From assembly GCA_003598975.1 (NCBI GenBank), contig QZIJ01000020.1, positions 1 to 64,000 of the forward strand: 64,000 nucleotides of DNA. The letters are read 5' to 3'. Shown in pieces: positions 17,301 to 24,913 of this stretch. This DNA comes from Anaerolineaceae bacterium (GTDB lineage: Bacteria > Chloroflexota > Anaerolineae > Anaerolineales > Villigracilaceae). The notes under the pieces were generated by a model. The model was not told the origin of the DNA. It saw only the letters and a program-made list of their open reading frames with translations, and ran no database searches. The translations under genes and the position numbers were made by a program. Numbering within the stretch: the stretch's first letter is position 1; the number at the start of each line of letters is the position of its first letter.

Positions 17301-18855
17301 CGAATGCCGACAGGGCTTCCTCATCTTTGCCATCGGTCAGCGCCTTCTCCGCGCGTTGACGACTCAACTCTGCCATGCGTCCACGGGCTTCGAGGTGCTC
17401 GGCATTGATCGCCAGCACGCGCTGATAGGAGAGCACTGCGTCCTTTGTGCGTCCTTTCTTCATAGCCGCGTCACCGAGGGCCAGGTGCGCGTCACACAGA
17501 CCTGACCGCGATGCCACATCCTCATCGTCAATGGTCAGGGCTTTTTCGAATTCGGCGATGGCCTGTTCCAATTGTCCCTGCGCCGCATAAGTCAGGGCGA
17601 TGTTGACCTGTGCCTGAATGTTATCCGCTGAAACGGACAGAGCCTGACGGAAGAATTCGATGGCCTTCTCGTGTTGACCGCCGTCTCGGAATTCCAACCC
17701 GATCTCGATGAAACGATTGGCAATGGGATTCGCCTCGGTCAACTCTTCGCGCGTCTGCTCAATGGGACGATTCTTCTGCAGCCAGATCCGCAACAGGTGG
17801 ATGACGAAGCGGTTCTGGGAGGTGATCACATCCTTCTCACGTAGGTGAAGCAGGCCCGAGTTCAGGTCTGATTCGCTGAAGCGGACGCGGTTCTTGCGCA
17901 GGTAGTCGGCCAGCGCGCGGTTATCGGCTTTATCCAGTTGCGCCAGCGCGGTCAGGCTCCACTTCTCGATGTCCGAGGCCTCATCCCAGACGAATTTCAA
18001 ATTGACGGTGCCGCGCTCCACCACATCGTCGAGGACGGATTCAACATCTGAAACGGAAATTTTCCGTTGTTCGGTGCGCTGACAACGGGCGAATAGTTCG
18101 TGACAGGTGAGCTGTGTGAAGTAGGGATGCCCCGACGTGATGCGATAGATGCGGTCCACGGCGGCGCGCTCGTAATCGATGATTCCCTCCACGGGGCGCG
18201 TGACCAAATTGTGAGTCTGTTCTTCGTTGAGGAAACTGATTTTCTTGTAAAGCGCGGTCTTGAAAAAATCGGTGTAGGCCGCCTGCATGTTCTCGAGTTT
18301 GCGGCCGGAAGAGCCGATGGAGAAGATGAAGTTCAGATTGGGCTGTCCCATCAACCGTCGCAGATGATCGACCAGCGGACGCGCCAATTCCTCTTTGACT
18401 TCGCTTTCCTCGAGATTGTCGAATTCATCGAAGGTCAGCAGGAGTGTATTCTTCCCAAGCGATGAACGCACGCTCGTCAGGAATTGGTTTTCAAAATATT
18501 CTGGATCACTTGCGAACGCTTCTTTTTGAGGCGGCGGGATTTCGATGTCACGGTCTTGTTTGAGCACGCGCACGGTCTCGCGCGCCAGCCACCACAGGAA
18601 GTGATCGAGCGTGGTGTGCGTGCGGCCTTGGAGATCGAAAAAGACGGGGATGTATCGTTTGGGGAGGCGGTTGCCCAACTGCTTGAGCACGGATGTTTTC
18701 CCCACGCGCCTCTGTCCGTGAACAACCAGGATGTGGTCGGCAAACTGGCCCGCGAGGCTGTTCTCGATCCACTGGAAAATGTCATTACGACCGAAAAACA
18801 TGCGTTGTTCGGTGACTGGAGCCCCCGCGATGAACGGATTGACAATTTTGCCCAT
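14317..18855 (-). CDS. STAND ATPase-repeat-TM-lectin-FGE-lectin fusion
   Basis: This 1512-residue protein joins cytoplasmic and extracellular parts. Residues 1-375 are a STAND-like ATPase (P-loop GQRRVGKTS 47-55, Walker B LLLTFDEFD 138-146). TPR-like repeats start near 385. An exact 52-residue period runs from about 511 to 823 (W563, W615, W667, W719, W771, F823). A single membrane helix lies at about 934-956. Then come a C-type-lectin-like domain (about 1000-1125), an FGE-sulfatase-type domain (about 1130-1370, ending RGGSW..GFRCAL) and a second lectin-like domain (to 1512). The two lectin domains are close copies. The architecture suggests a surface sensor signalling to an internal ATPase. 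Confidence 0.9.
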   Translation of the reverse strand: MGKIVNPFIAGAPVTEQRMFFGRNDIFQWIENSLAGQFADHILVVHGQRRVGKTSVLKQLGNRLPKRYIPVFFDLQGRTHTTLDHFLWWLARETVRVLKQDRDIEIPPPQKEAFASDPEYFENQFLTSVRSSLGKNTLLLTFDEFDNLEESEVKEELARPLVDHLRRLMGQPNLNFIFSIGSSGRKLENMQAAYTDFFKTALYKKISFLNEEQTHNLVTRPVEGIIDYERAAVDRIYRITSGHPYFTQLTCHELFARCQRTEQRKISVSDVESVLDDVVERGTVNLKFVWDEASDIEKWSLTALAQLDKADNRALADYLRKNRVRFSESDLNSGLLHLREKDVITSQNRFVIHLLRIWLQKNRPIEQTREELTEANPIANRFIEIGLEFRDGGQHEKAIEFFRQALSVSADNIQAQVNIALTYAAQGQLEQAIAEFEKALTIDDEDVASRSGLCDAHLALGDAAMKKGRTKDAVLSYQRVLAINAEHLEARGRMAELSRQRAEKALTDGKDEEALSAFAEALKFTPEDQSLIMRSEKVRAEKNAKVLAEQLARSEKEAAARNWDKAITALNDALEIAPGDESILKKIQTIQEKQLRERLDGLLAKVEAAEKAGRWDTAISTLNEYLQLKPEDAAIQKRIANLVEAKHAAWLKGVMARVDQAVAAQNWDEALTALNEALRLEPENAEMQAKAKKVREARRIAELNAMLKRADQAVAAERWDEAINILNDGLASDPDNETLKTKLAEARKAKREAHLQAALRLADSAAQAGKWEAAVASLNEVLANEPDNTEFQRKLAEVRAQEHQSRWEAARSEAESLREAERFEEALQVWQSYLALYPDDRERVDGETKPITQESELFELYGNAEGAIAERDFDKAIPLLKEIIIRDEDYKDASRLLTNAIESRRTGTTQKLGKPHKKPAKIRAQGEPKTGNRRIWVIGGLLAILILGIGGGVFWFGKNGWPAMPSFFTKNSATITPTHIPGPTSTTTPDPRVKSVRNQHLYLFVKSEKTWHDARDYCAAQGGYLATLQDAAENEMVANLLAGNAWLGATDEVEEGTWVWVSGEPWGYTNWNKDSNQPDNDQGQEHYLEFEMRRGSHRPSDWNDKPGEEKNYFVCEWEPGLTAQTQISPKDGMTMVYIPAGEFEMGSDISSSNEEPVHTVYLDTFWIDQTEVTNKMYSLCVSAGICQPPKAVNSYSRTSYYDNSDFENYPVIYVDWEMANTYCTWAGRRLPTEAEWEKAARGTTGYNFPWGDEMNCDKANGMSCIGETTPVGQYTLGKSPFGALDLAGNVMEWVADWYSATYYASSPRENPAGPSSGSTHVLRGGSWKSNENSIRSSYRFGLNPDMTNFYVIGFRCALGETSDTNTIISTPNPTPKASATPDARILNPANQHSYLYVKLNKRWEEAQDYCAARGGYLVTIQDEAENIYIFMMTLGKTWLGATDKEEEGTWVWVSGEPWEYRNWDGYVQPDNYGSGEDYLSFAHVNDGQRFESGWSDMPNGDRYFVCEWEPIP

Positions 18856-18928
18856 TGTCCCTCCCGGAGACGGACGATAATGTTACCGTATTCATTCTCG
18901 CATAATTTCCCGCTGAGTGCAAGTGCTT

Positions 18929-19723
18929 TTAAGCCTGTTTCCCCGTTCTTCGTTTCAACAATAATGGCCCAATGCAGTCAATGACCCATCCAAAACTCAA
19001 CTCCGCCCATGGGACGATTCCTAACCAGCGCGGCACATAGACCACGCGGCGCGGGCGCAGGAGCAGTTTCCAGATTTCCCGCGCCACGCGTTCGGACGTC
19101 ACGCCAACCTTCTCAGTGGGGACGTGCCTGCCGTTTTCCATGCCCAGCGCAGTCTCGCCGAACTCCGTTCGCACAGGACCTGCCCGCACCACGCTTGCGC
19201 GGACGCGCGTCCCGCGTAACTCACGCACCAGCGCGGTCGTGAAGTTATCGAGAAAAGCCTTCGTCGCGCCGTACAGCGCGATCCCCTGACTCGGAATGCT
19301 TCCTGAGATCGAACCGACGTTGATGATGTGTCCGCGATTCCGTTCGCGCATTCCAGGCAAAAATAAAGATGTGAGATGGGCAGTTGCGGCGACGTTTGTA
19401 TCCAGCATTTCGCGGACGGTCATCCACGGCATATCGCTGTAGTAACCGTACCAGCCGAAGCCCGCGTTGTTGACGAGGACATCTGCCGTGCCAATCTGCT
19501 CGAAGACGTGCTCCCGCTCCGTTTCGGACCTCAGGTCGGTCACGATAACCTCGGCCTTCCCGCCTGCTGACATGATCTCTGCCTGCAGTCCAAGCAGACG
19601 CTCCATCCGCCGCGCTACCAGCACCACGCGCATCCCCATCTTCGCGAGACGACGCGCCGTCGCTTCCCCGATTCCCGACGACGCGCCTGTCACGACTGCG
19701 ACTTTATCCTGCCAGTTCATCAT
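18929..19723 (-). CDS. Short-chain dehydrogenase/reductase
   Basis: This is a 264-residue classical SDR with the cofactor motif TGASSGIG (about 14-21), NNAG, a Ser in the SISGS segment, and the catalytic YGATK. ARR after the second strand suggests NADP(H) preference. The C-terminal 40 residues are hydrophobic and may associate with the membrane. The substrate cannot be read from sequence. It stands alone, downstream of an interspersed repeat at 19741-19825. Confidence 0.92.
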   Translation of the reverse strand: MMNWQDKVAVVTGASSGIGEATARRLAKMGMRVVLVARRMERLLGLQAEIMSAGGKAEVIVTDLRSETEREHVFEQIGTADVLVNNAGFGWYGYYSDMPWMTVREMLDTNVAATAHLTSLFLPGMRERNRGHIINVGSISGSIPSQGIALYGATKAFLDNFTTALVRELRGTRVRASVVRAGPVRTEFGETALGMENGRHVPTEKVGVTSERVAREIWKLLLRPRRVVYVPRWLGIVPWAELSFGWVIDCIGPLLLKRRTGKQA

Positions 19724-19740
19724 TTCTCGGACTTCGTACG

Positions 19741-19825
19741 CGGATAAACACGGATTGCACGGAGTCTCACGGATTTTTTAAAATTCCGTGTTCATCCGCG
19801 TAATCTGTGAAATCCGTGTACAAAA
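19741..19825. repeat. Interspersed CACGGATT-type repeat, copy 1
   Basis: The stretch consists of alternating CACGGATT and AATCCGTG units that can fold back on themselves. Related copies lie at 35186-35280 and 54834-54894. Confidence 0.75.
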
Positions 19826-19826
19826 G

Positions 19827-20687
19827 TCACCCCAAATCGCCCATCAACTCCATCGGGACAACTGCCGCGCCGACGATGCCTGGTCCTGTGTGGACTCCCA
19901 GCACGGGCGAGATGCGCATCACTTCGAGTTTGGCGATGTTGAGTTTTTGCTTGAGTTCGATGGTGAGAGCGTCTGCTTTGTCGGCAAAGCGTCCGTGCAA
20001 TACAGTGACCCACACAGGCGTGTGCGCGTACTTCTCGTAGAGATGTTCCGCAATCGCGGTCATGGATTTGCCGAGAGTGCGCTCGGTTTTCACGGTGCTG
20101 TACTTGCCATCCGTGTCCACGCGGATGACGGGTTTGAGATTCAGTAATGCTCCCGCCAGCGCTTTCACGCGTCCGATGCGACCGCCGCGGGCGAGGTATT
20201 CCAGCGTGTCGAGGGTGTAGATGACCTCGGTCTTCTCGCGAATTTTCTCCATCCGTTCTTTGATCGCGTCGTAAGCCCAGCCCGCCTTGTTTGCAAGCGC
20301 CGCGGCCAGCACCTGAAAGCGCTCCCCGCCAGAGAGAGTGAGCGTGTCCCAGAACGAGACGTCCGCTTCGGGCTTGGCCTGTTCACCGCCTTCGCGCGCG
20401 GCGTTGATCGTCCCGCTCAGCCCCGACGAAATGTGGATGGACAATACTTTCTCCCCTGCATGTGCGACCTTGCGATACAACTCCGCGAACAATCCCGTGG
20501 ACGGCATGGCCGTGGTGGGAATTTGCGGACGCATCGCTTCGAGTCGATCATAGAACGCGTCGGCGGTGATATCGGCGGAGTTGACTTCGCCTTCGGGAAA
20601 CTGGATGAACAGCGGGGCCTGGACGATGCCCAGTTGTTCCAGTTCTTCGGCGGGCATGTCTGCCGCGCAATCGGTAACAATTTTCAT
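19827..20687 (-). CDS. DegV-family fatty-acid-binding protein
   Basis: The 286-residue protein starts after AAAGGAG. It shows DegV features: an N-terminal KIVTDCAADMP, the conserved TTAMPSTG segment, and HISSGLSGTINAA. The C-terminal half has the two-domain DegV fold. Family members bind a long-chain fatty acid and feed it to fatty-acid kinase (FakB role). No FakA is visible in the window. Spacing suggests it is transcribed alone. Confidence 0.9.
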   Translation of the reverse strand: MKIVTDCAADMPAEELEQLGIVQAPLFIQFPEGEVNSADITADAFYDRLEAMRPQIPTTAMPSTGLFAELYRKVAHAGEKVLSIHISSGLSGTINAAREGGEQAKPEADVSFWDTLTLSGGERFQVLAAALANKAGWAYDAIKERMEKIREKTEVIYTLDTLEYLARGGRIGRVKALAGALLNLKPVIRVDTDGKYSTVKTERTLGKSMTAIAEHLYEKYAHTPVWVTVLHGRFADKADALTIELKQKLNIAKLEVMRISPVLGVHTGPGIVGAAVVPMELMGDLG

Positions 20688-20720
20688 TTTGAGTCTCCTT
20701 TGATCGAGTGTGAATTTTTT

Positions 20721-20870
20721 TTACACAAAGAACACAAAGGCAACGAAGGTGGGTTGGGTGATCATTGTGATGATTTGCTTTTGATCATCACGATCAATGG
20801 ACAGGAATAACTCACCATGTTGTGCCGCTCACCAAATCTTTGTATCCTTTGTGCCCCTTTGTTTTTAAGA
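20721..20870. repeat. ACAAAGG-type intergenic repeat region, copy 1
   Basis: ACACAAAGAACACAAAGG (from 20722) is mirrored by CTTTGTATCCTTTGTGCC (near 20840), with a GATCATCACGATC core. A related element lies at 33983-34047. Confidence 0.6.
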
Positions 20871-21842
20871 AGATTTTCTTTCCAAAAACCACTTCACCGT
20901 ATCCGAAATGGTCTCGTAAATCGAACGCGGCTTGTAACCCAGTTCGCGCGTCGCTTTGGCATGACTGATGTTGGAATTGCTCTGCAATACCTCCAGTGAA
21001 TACGGCGTGAAGCGCGGGGTGGCGTGCGCGAGTCGGTAATACATGGGTGTAAACAACGCCGCGAACTTCGCCAGGTCGAAGGGAATCTTCATCTGGAAGA
21101 ATCCGCGTCCCGTGATTTCACGAATGGTTTCGAGTAGGTAGCGTACCGAGATTTTATTTCCTGAAAAGATGTAACTCTCGCCGCGTTTGCCTGTCTCTGC
21201 TGCGGCAATCAGACCGTCAGTCACATCGCGCACATCCACGAAATCGTACGCACCGTCCACGTAGAGCGAGGGTTTGGCCGCGGCCGCGTCGTGGATGACC
21301 GCGCCCATCATCGAGCCGCGGTAATCGTATGGGCCGATCACGCCCGTCGGGCAGGCCACCACCGCCTCCAGTCCCGCGCGGGCCGCATTCAGCACTTCGA
21401 GCGTGGCCTCAGCCTTCGAACGATCATACGCACCGTAAGGGTTGTCCGAATCGTAGGGGAGAGTCTCGTCAATCACACCGTTCTCCACACGTTGTATCGC
21501 GTGGATCGAACTGGTGTACACCACTTTGTCCACGCCCGATTCTTTCGCGGCTTTCAAAATATTTTTCGTCCCATCCACATTCACTTTGCGGACGAACGGA
21601 TTTGGCCCAGGCATGATCGAGATGACGCCCGCCAGGTGGAAGACGCCGCGCACGCCGCGCATGGACTCGAAAACTGAATCCAGATCGAGGACATCGCCCG
21701 TCACCGCTTCCACCTCCAGACCTTTGAGCGGGTCGCGGCTTTCTCCGCGCGGAATCAACGCCCGTACCTTTTCCCCGCGTTCCAAAAGTTTTCGCACGAG
21801 GACGTTACCGATGTGCCCCGTTGCGCCTGTTACCAGCCACAT
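20865..21842 (-). CDS. NAD-dependent epimerase/reductase
   Basis: This 325-residue extended SDR begins directly with the cofactor loop VTGATGHIG and has YTSS and YDRSK at the catalytic positions. It resembles dihydroflavonol-reductase-like and hopanoid-associated sugar epimerase proteins. It follows tetR by 3 bases, so the repressor and this enzyme form one operon, and the enzyme is likely induced by the TetR ligand. The substrate is unknown. Confidence 0.88.
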   Translation of the reverse strand: MWLVTGATGHIGNVLVRKLLERGEKVRALIPRGESRDPLKGLEVEAVTGDVLDLDSVFESMRGVRGVFHLAGVISIMPGPNPFVRKVNVDGTKNILKAAKESGVDKVVYTSSIHAIQRVENGVIDETLPYDSDNPYGAYDRSKAEATLEVLNAARAGLEAVVACPTGVIGPYDYRGSMMGAVIHDAAAAKPSLYVDGAYDFVDVRDVTDGLIAAAETGKRGESYIFSGNKISVRYLLETIREITGRGFFQMKIPFDLAKFAALFTPMYYRLAHATPRFTPYSLEVLQSNSNISHAKATRELGYKPRSIYETISDTVKWFLERKSS

Positions 21843-21845
21843 ACA

Positions 21846-22430
21846 TTATTCCTTCACCAAACTCTTCATCATCAACTGCACCGTTTCGCGCGCCACCTTG
21901 TCCCATTTCGCGCCTTCGGGATCGAGCAGACTTTGCAACAGCAATCCCATCGCCGCAGAGACGATCAGCCGCGCCGCCAGATTGGGATCCACATCCACGA
22001 ATGAGCCCTCCGCGATTCCCTTTTTGATAAGCGCGGCGAAATGTTTGTGATAGCGGCGATAGGGAGCAATGCTGGCCTGCCAGATCGTCTCGTCGCGGCT
22101 GGCCTGCTGTAGAAATTCCAGGAACATGGGCAGGTTGTCGCTTGCAGACTCGAAAATGTATGGGAAATATTCCGTCATCATTTGGAATGTTTCAGGGACG
22201 GGACGATCCTTCGAGGCCCGAATGGCCTGGTCGAAAGTCTGGAGCCAGCCATCCAGCAGGGCCAGGAACACATCCTGTTTGGTCCTGAAATGATGATAGA
22301 ACGCGCCTTTGCTGACCCCCGCCTGTTCGCAAATACTGTCCACGCTGGCTTTGTTGAAGCCATGGACCGAAAATTGTTTGACGGCGGCTTCAAGAATGTG
22401 CGATCTTGTCTCTTCACTGCGTTGTTGCAT
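21846..22430 (-). CDS. TetR-family repressor
   Basis: This 194-residue protein starts at ATG 22430 after AAGGAGC. An upstream in-frame extension would read through the operator. The N-terminal HTH (RSHILEAAVKQFSVHGFNKASVDSICEQAGVSKGAFYHHF) is classical, and the C-terminal domain is all helical with ligand-binding character. The perfect palindrome upstream overlaps its promoter and indicates autoregulation of the tetR-epimerase operon. Confidence 0.93.
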   Translation of the reverse strand: MQQRSEETRSHILEAAVKQFSVHGFNKASVDSICEQAGVSKGAFYHHFRTKQDVFLALLDGWLQTFDQAIRASKDRPVPETFQMMTEYFPYIFESASDNLPMFLEFLQQASRDETIWQASIAPYRRYHKHFAALIKKGIAEGSFVDVDPNLAARLIVSAAMGLLLQSLLDPEGAKWDKVARETVQLMMKSLVKE

Positions 22431-22446
22431 GATGCTCCTTGACAGA

Positions 22447-22496
22447 ACAAACCGACTAGTCGGTTTGTTTTTACCCGCGAACGATTGCACTGTCAA
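22447..22496 (-). promoter_or_regulatory. tetR promoter with 22-bp operator
   Basis: On the minus strand TTGACA (22496-22491) and TAAAAA (22473-22468) are 17 bases apart. A perfect palindrome occupies 22447-22468 with core AAACCGACTAGTCGGTTT, directly at the -10 and start site. Confidence 0.9.
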
Positions 22497-22611
22497 GATT
22501 GGCAAGATTACAACAAGTTAAGAAAAAAGTGACGATGGAATTCCATCGTCACTCATGCGAACGAGCAATCTCATCGCAGGGTGGAAAACAAAGCCCTTCG
22601 ACAAAAGGAAG

Positions 22612-22683
22612 TACCCCCGGACAGACTCGAACTGTCCTTTTCGGCTCCGGAGGCCGACGCTCTGTCCACTGAGCTACGGGGGC
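22612..22683 (-). tRNA. tRNA-Arg (anticodon CCG)
   Basis: The 72-base cloverleaf on the minus strand has a D arm (GCTC...GAGC), an anticodon stem TCGGC/GCCGA around loop CTCCGGA (anticodon CCG), and a T arm GACAG-TTCGAGT-CTGTC. The acceptor stem is GCCCCCG/CGGGGGT, giving a G1:U72 first pair. No CCA is encoded. Confidence 0.92.
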
Positions 22684-22705
22684 AATGACAGGGATTTTAC
22701 CGCCG

Positions 22706-22732
22706 GTAGCGCAAATTGGCAATTTGCGCTAC
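22706..22732 (-). terminator. Hairpin at the PrsW stop
   Basis: GTAGCGCAAATT and AATTTGCGCTAC form a 12-bp stem with a 3-base loop. The PrsW stop codon lies inside it. A similar GTAGCG...CGCTAC element lies at 61161-61188. Confidence 0.6.
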
Positions 22733-23718
22733 GCGCCAACCTGCGGACTGAGTGTGGTCATCTCGTTTTGCAGTTTCTCGATGATGGCGGCATTGCCACT
22801 CTCGTCTCCGTGCAGGGAGAATTGTTCTTTTTTATGAGCCAGTTCTCCCAACACCTGATAGAAACGCGAGGTTGTCTTGAATTTTCCACGCGTGAGCGCG
22901 TTCAGGCTTGCCAGGCTCGCGCCAAAAGGCGAAGCGGCCACCCGCAATTGACCGTTGGTGATGCGCCCTGCCGCCACTTCATCCTGAAGGTATCTGGGGA
23001 GCATTTTCCCCTCCCGACGAATGGCCCAAACGGCAAAGAAAAACATGAACACCCAGCCTGTCCAATCAAGGAATGTGCCGAAAGCCAGTCCACCCAATCC
23101 CTGCACGAAGGATGCCAGTGTGTTGTGAAAGGAATGGGTGAGGATCGCCATGGTCAACCCTGCGAGCGGCGCAAGGAACTTCGCAAGGGTATTTTTACTC
23201 ATGCGCGCGATCGCAAACCCGATGCCGGTGAAAGCCGTGTAGAACGGATGTTGCCAGCCCACTAAAATGATGCGCACAAACACGAGAAACCAAAACCCAT
23301 CCCAGCCCGATTGGGCAAAACCGCGGTCATAGATGTAAAAGGCGTTTTCTGTCGCCGCGAAACCGAGTGCGACGATGCCCGCATAGACCATGCCGTCCAG
23401 GATGGAATCGAATTCCTTGCGGAAGAACAGGAACACAATGAAAACCGCCAGTCCCTTCAGCGTCTCCTCTACGATCGGGGCAATGAGCGAGCCGGTTGTC
23501 AGGTCGGTGGTTACCTCAGAGCCGGTGAACATGTAAACGCCGACCCCCAGCACGGTATTGATAATAAACGCGCCGCCCGCGGCCACGATAAAACCCCATC
23601 CGAATACTGCGCCCAATAGCGGAAGCGGCTCCTTCTCGTACCGATCCAGCCAGTACAGGAAACAGGCGAACAAAAACGCAGGGACAAAACCGAAGAAAAT
23701 TGCGCCTATGAGTGCCAT
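22729..23718 (-). CDS. PrsW-family intramembrane protease
   Basis: The 329-residue polytopic membrane protein has about eight hydrophobic segments and the PrsW hallmarks: an EE pair in PIVEETLKGLAVF, an E-N-A-F motif (ATENAFYIYDRG), and later conserved His residues (GWQHPFYTAFTGIG and HSFHNT). PrsW enzymes are glutamic-type intramembrane proteases that cut anti-sigma factors. The substrate here is unknown. A cytoplasmic C-terminal tail of about 85 residues follows the last helix. Confidence 0.87.
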   Translation of the reverse strand: MALIGAIFFGFVPAFLFACFLYWLDRYEKEPLPLLGAVFGWGFIVAAGGAFIINTVLGVGVYMFTGSEVTTDLTTGSLIAPIVEETLKGLAVFIVFLFFRKEFDSILDGMVYAGIVALGFAATENAFYIYDRGFAQSGWDGFWFLVFVRIILVGWQHPFYTAFTGIGFAIARMSKNTLAKFLAPLAGLTMAILTHSFHNTLASFVQGLGGLAFGTFLDWTGWVFMFFFAVWAIRREGKMLPRYLQDEVAAGRITNGQLRVAASPFGASLASLNALTRGKFKTTSRFYQVLGELAHKKEQFSLHGDESGNAAIIEKLQNEMTTLSPQVGA

Positions 23719-23767
23719 GAAAATCTCCTCAAAAATGGGTTGACTGTGTTATAGGGCATTGTACTGT

Positions 23768-24397
23768 TTAACCCCGAAAAATCAAGCGGGTTCTTTCCAC
23801 GCGGACAGAGTCTGGCGGGATTTCCAACGCAGACAGGACCTCTTCGGGGCGACCGGTCGCGCCCTCGCGGGCGGTGAGGCGCATGAGCAGGCGCGTCTTT
23901 TCGGACCCGTCAGCGGGCGCGGCCTCGAGAGACTCGATCAACGGCCTCAGTTCGTAGGTCTTCCCGCGGCGGACGCGGAGGATGGATTTGGCTTCTGAAA
24001 GCGCGGCCAGCCGCGAGGTCAGGTTGGATGCGTATTCGTCGGGGATGTCCGCTTCGTATTCAGCCGCGATCAGTTGGGTTTGGAGTGCGGGGGCGCGGTC
24101 GTCCACTTTTTCCACATTTAAGATTTGGATGTCATGAGGAAGCGTGGCCTGCAAATCAATGCGAAGTCTGGAGACTTCGATGTCCGACGTTAACCAGATG
24201 TCCATCACTTCGGCGCGGGAGGAGAACCCGAGCGGCAGGGCGGAGGCGAGTTGAATTTTTGGCGTGGGGTGAAAGCCCTGCGAGTAGGCAAGGGGAAGGG
24301 AGGCGCGGCGGGCGGCGCGTTCGAGGAGCGTGTGCAGATCGAGATGACCAGTGTAACGAAGCGCGCCTTGTTTGGAGAAGGTGATGCGGATGCGCAT
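23768..24397 (-). CDS. DUF2344 radical-SAM-linked protein
   Basis: This 209-residue protein begins MRIRITFSKQGALRYTGHLDLHTLLERAARRASLPLAYSQGF, the signature of the DUF2344 family (TIGR03936), which is found fused or adjacent to a particular radical SAM protein. Here that partner (24914-26923) is one gene upstream. The start overlaps the DinB stop (TAATG), so translation is coupled. The biochemical role is not established. The genetic link is well known. Confidence 0.9.
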   Translation of the reverse strand: MRIRITFSKQGALRYTGHLDLHTLLERAARRASLPLAYSQGFHPTPKIQLASALPLGFSSRAEVMDIWLTSDIEVSRLRIDLQATLPHDIQILNVEKVDDRAPALQTQLIAAEYEADIPDEYASNLTSRLAALSEAKSILRVRRGKTYELRPLIESLEAAPADGSEKTRLLMRLTAREGATGRPEEVLSALEIPPDSVRVERTRLIFRG

Positions 24398-24912
24398 TAG
24401 CGAATGACAGGAAGGTTGAATCGTTTTCGGATGTCGGTCGCGTGGTGGCGATAGTGTTCGGCGGTGTAACGCGCGATGCGTTTGAAGAGATTGTTTTCGT
24501 TGAGTTGTTCTTCGCTGAGAGTCTTTACTGATTCATAAATGGAATCATAGACGCGCAGTTCGAGTTCGATGAGTTCCATAAACGGCGTGTGCTTCAATTT
24601 GCGAACTGCCCATTCGTTGGCATCGGCTTCAGTGAGCAGGGGCGATTCGTAATCGGGATAGCCAAAGTCTGTGTAATAGGTTTCGAGTTCCTCCTGCGTC
24701 TGACAGGGCGGCAGGGATTCCCCCTGCGCGATCTCGTGCAGGCGGTCGGCGATGTATTGTTCTCGCGAAAGGATGTGTGCGAGAACGTCTCGCGCCGACC
24801 AGTGCCCCGAGACGCCGCCGATGCCGAGGCGGATGGAGCCGACGTAGTTGAGGGCGTGTTCCCAATCTTCACGCGCGTTTGCCAAACGGACGAGGAATTG
24901 CGATTTTCTCAT
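24397..24912 (-). CDS. DinB-superfamily protein
   Basis: The 171-residue all-helical protein has DinB/DUF664-like motifs: HWSARDVLAHILSREQYI and a final TAEHYRHHATDIRKRF. These hold the usual three metal-binding His positions. Start at ATG 24912 is inferred. Family members are metal-dependent thiol or maleylpyruvate-type transferases, often with unknown substrate. It sits between the radical SAM gene and its usual partner. Confidence 0.85.
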   Translation of the reverse strand: MRKSQFLVRLANAREDWEHALNYVGSIRLGIGGVSGHWSARDVLAHILSREQYIADRLHEIAQGESLPPCQTQEELETYYTDFGYPDYESPLLTEADANEWAVRKLKHTPFMELIELELRVYDSIYESVKTLSEEQLNENNLFKRIARYTAEHYRHHATDIRKRFNLPVIR

Positions 24913-24913
24913 G

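Noticed and set aside
14317-18855. Target protein of a diversity-generating retroelement
   Set aside because: The lectin and FGE-type domains are typical targets, but there is no reverse transcriptase and no variable/template repeat pair that I can see.
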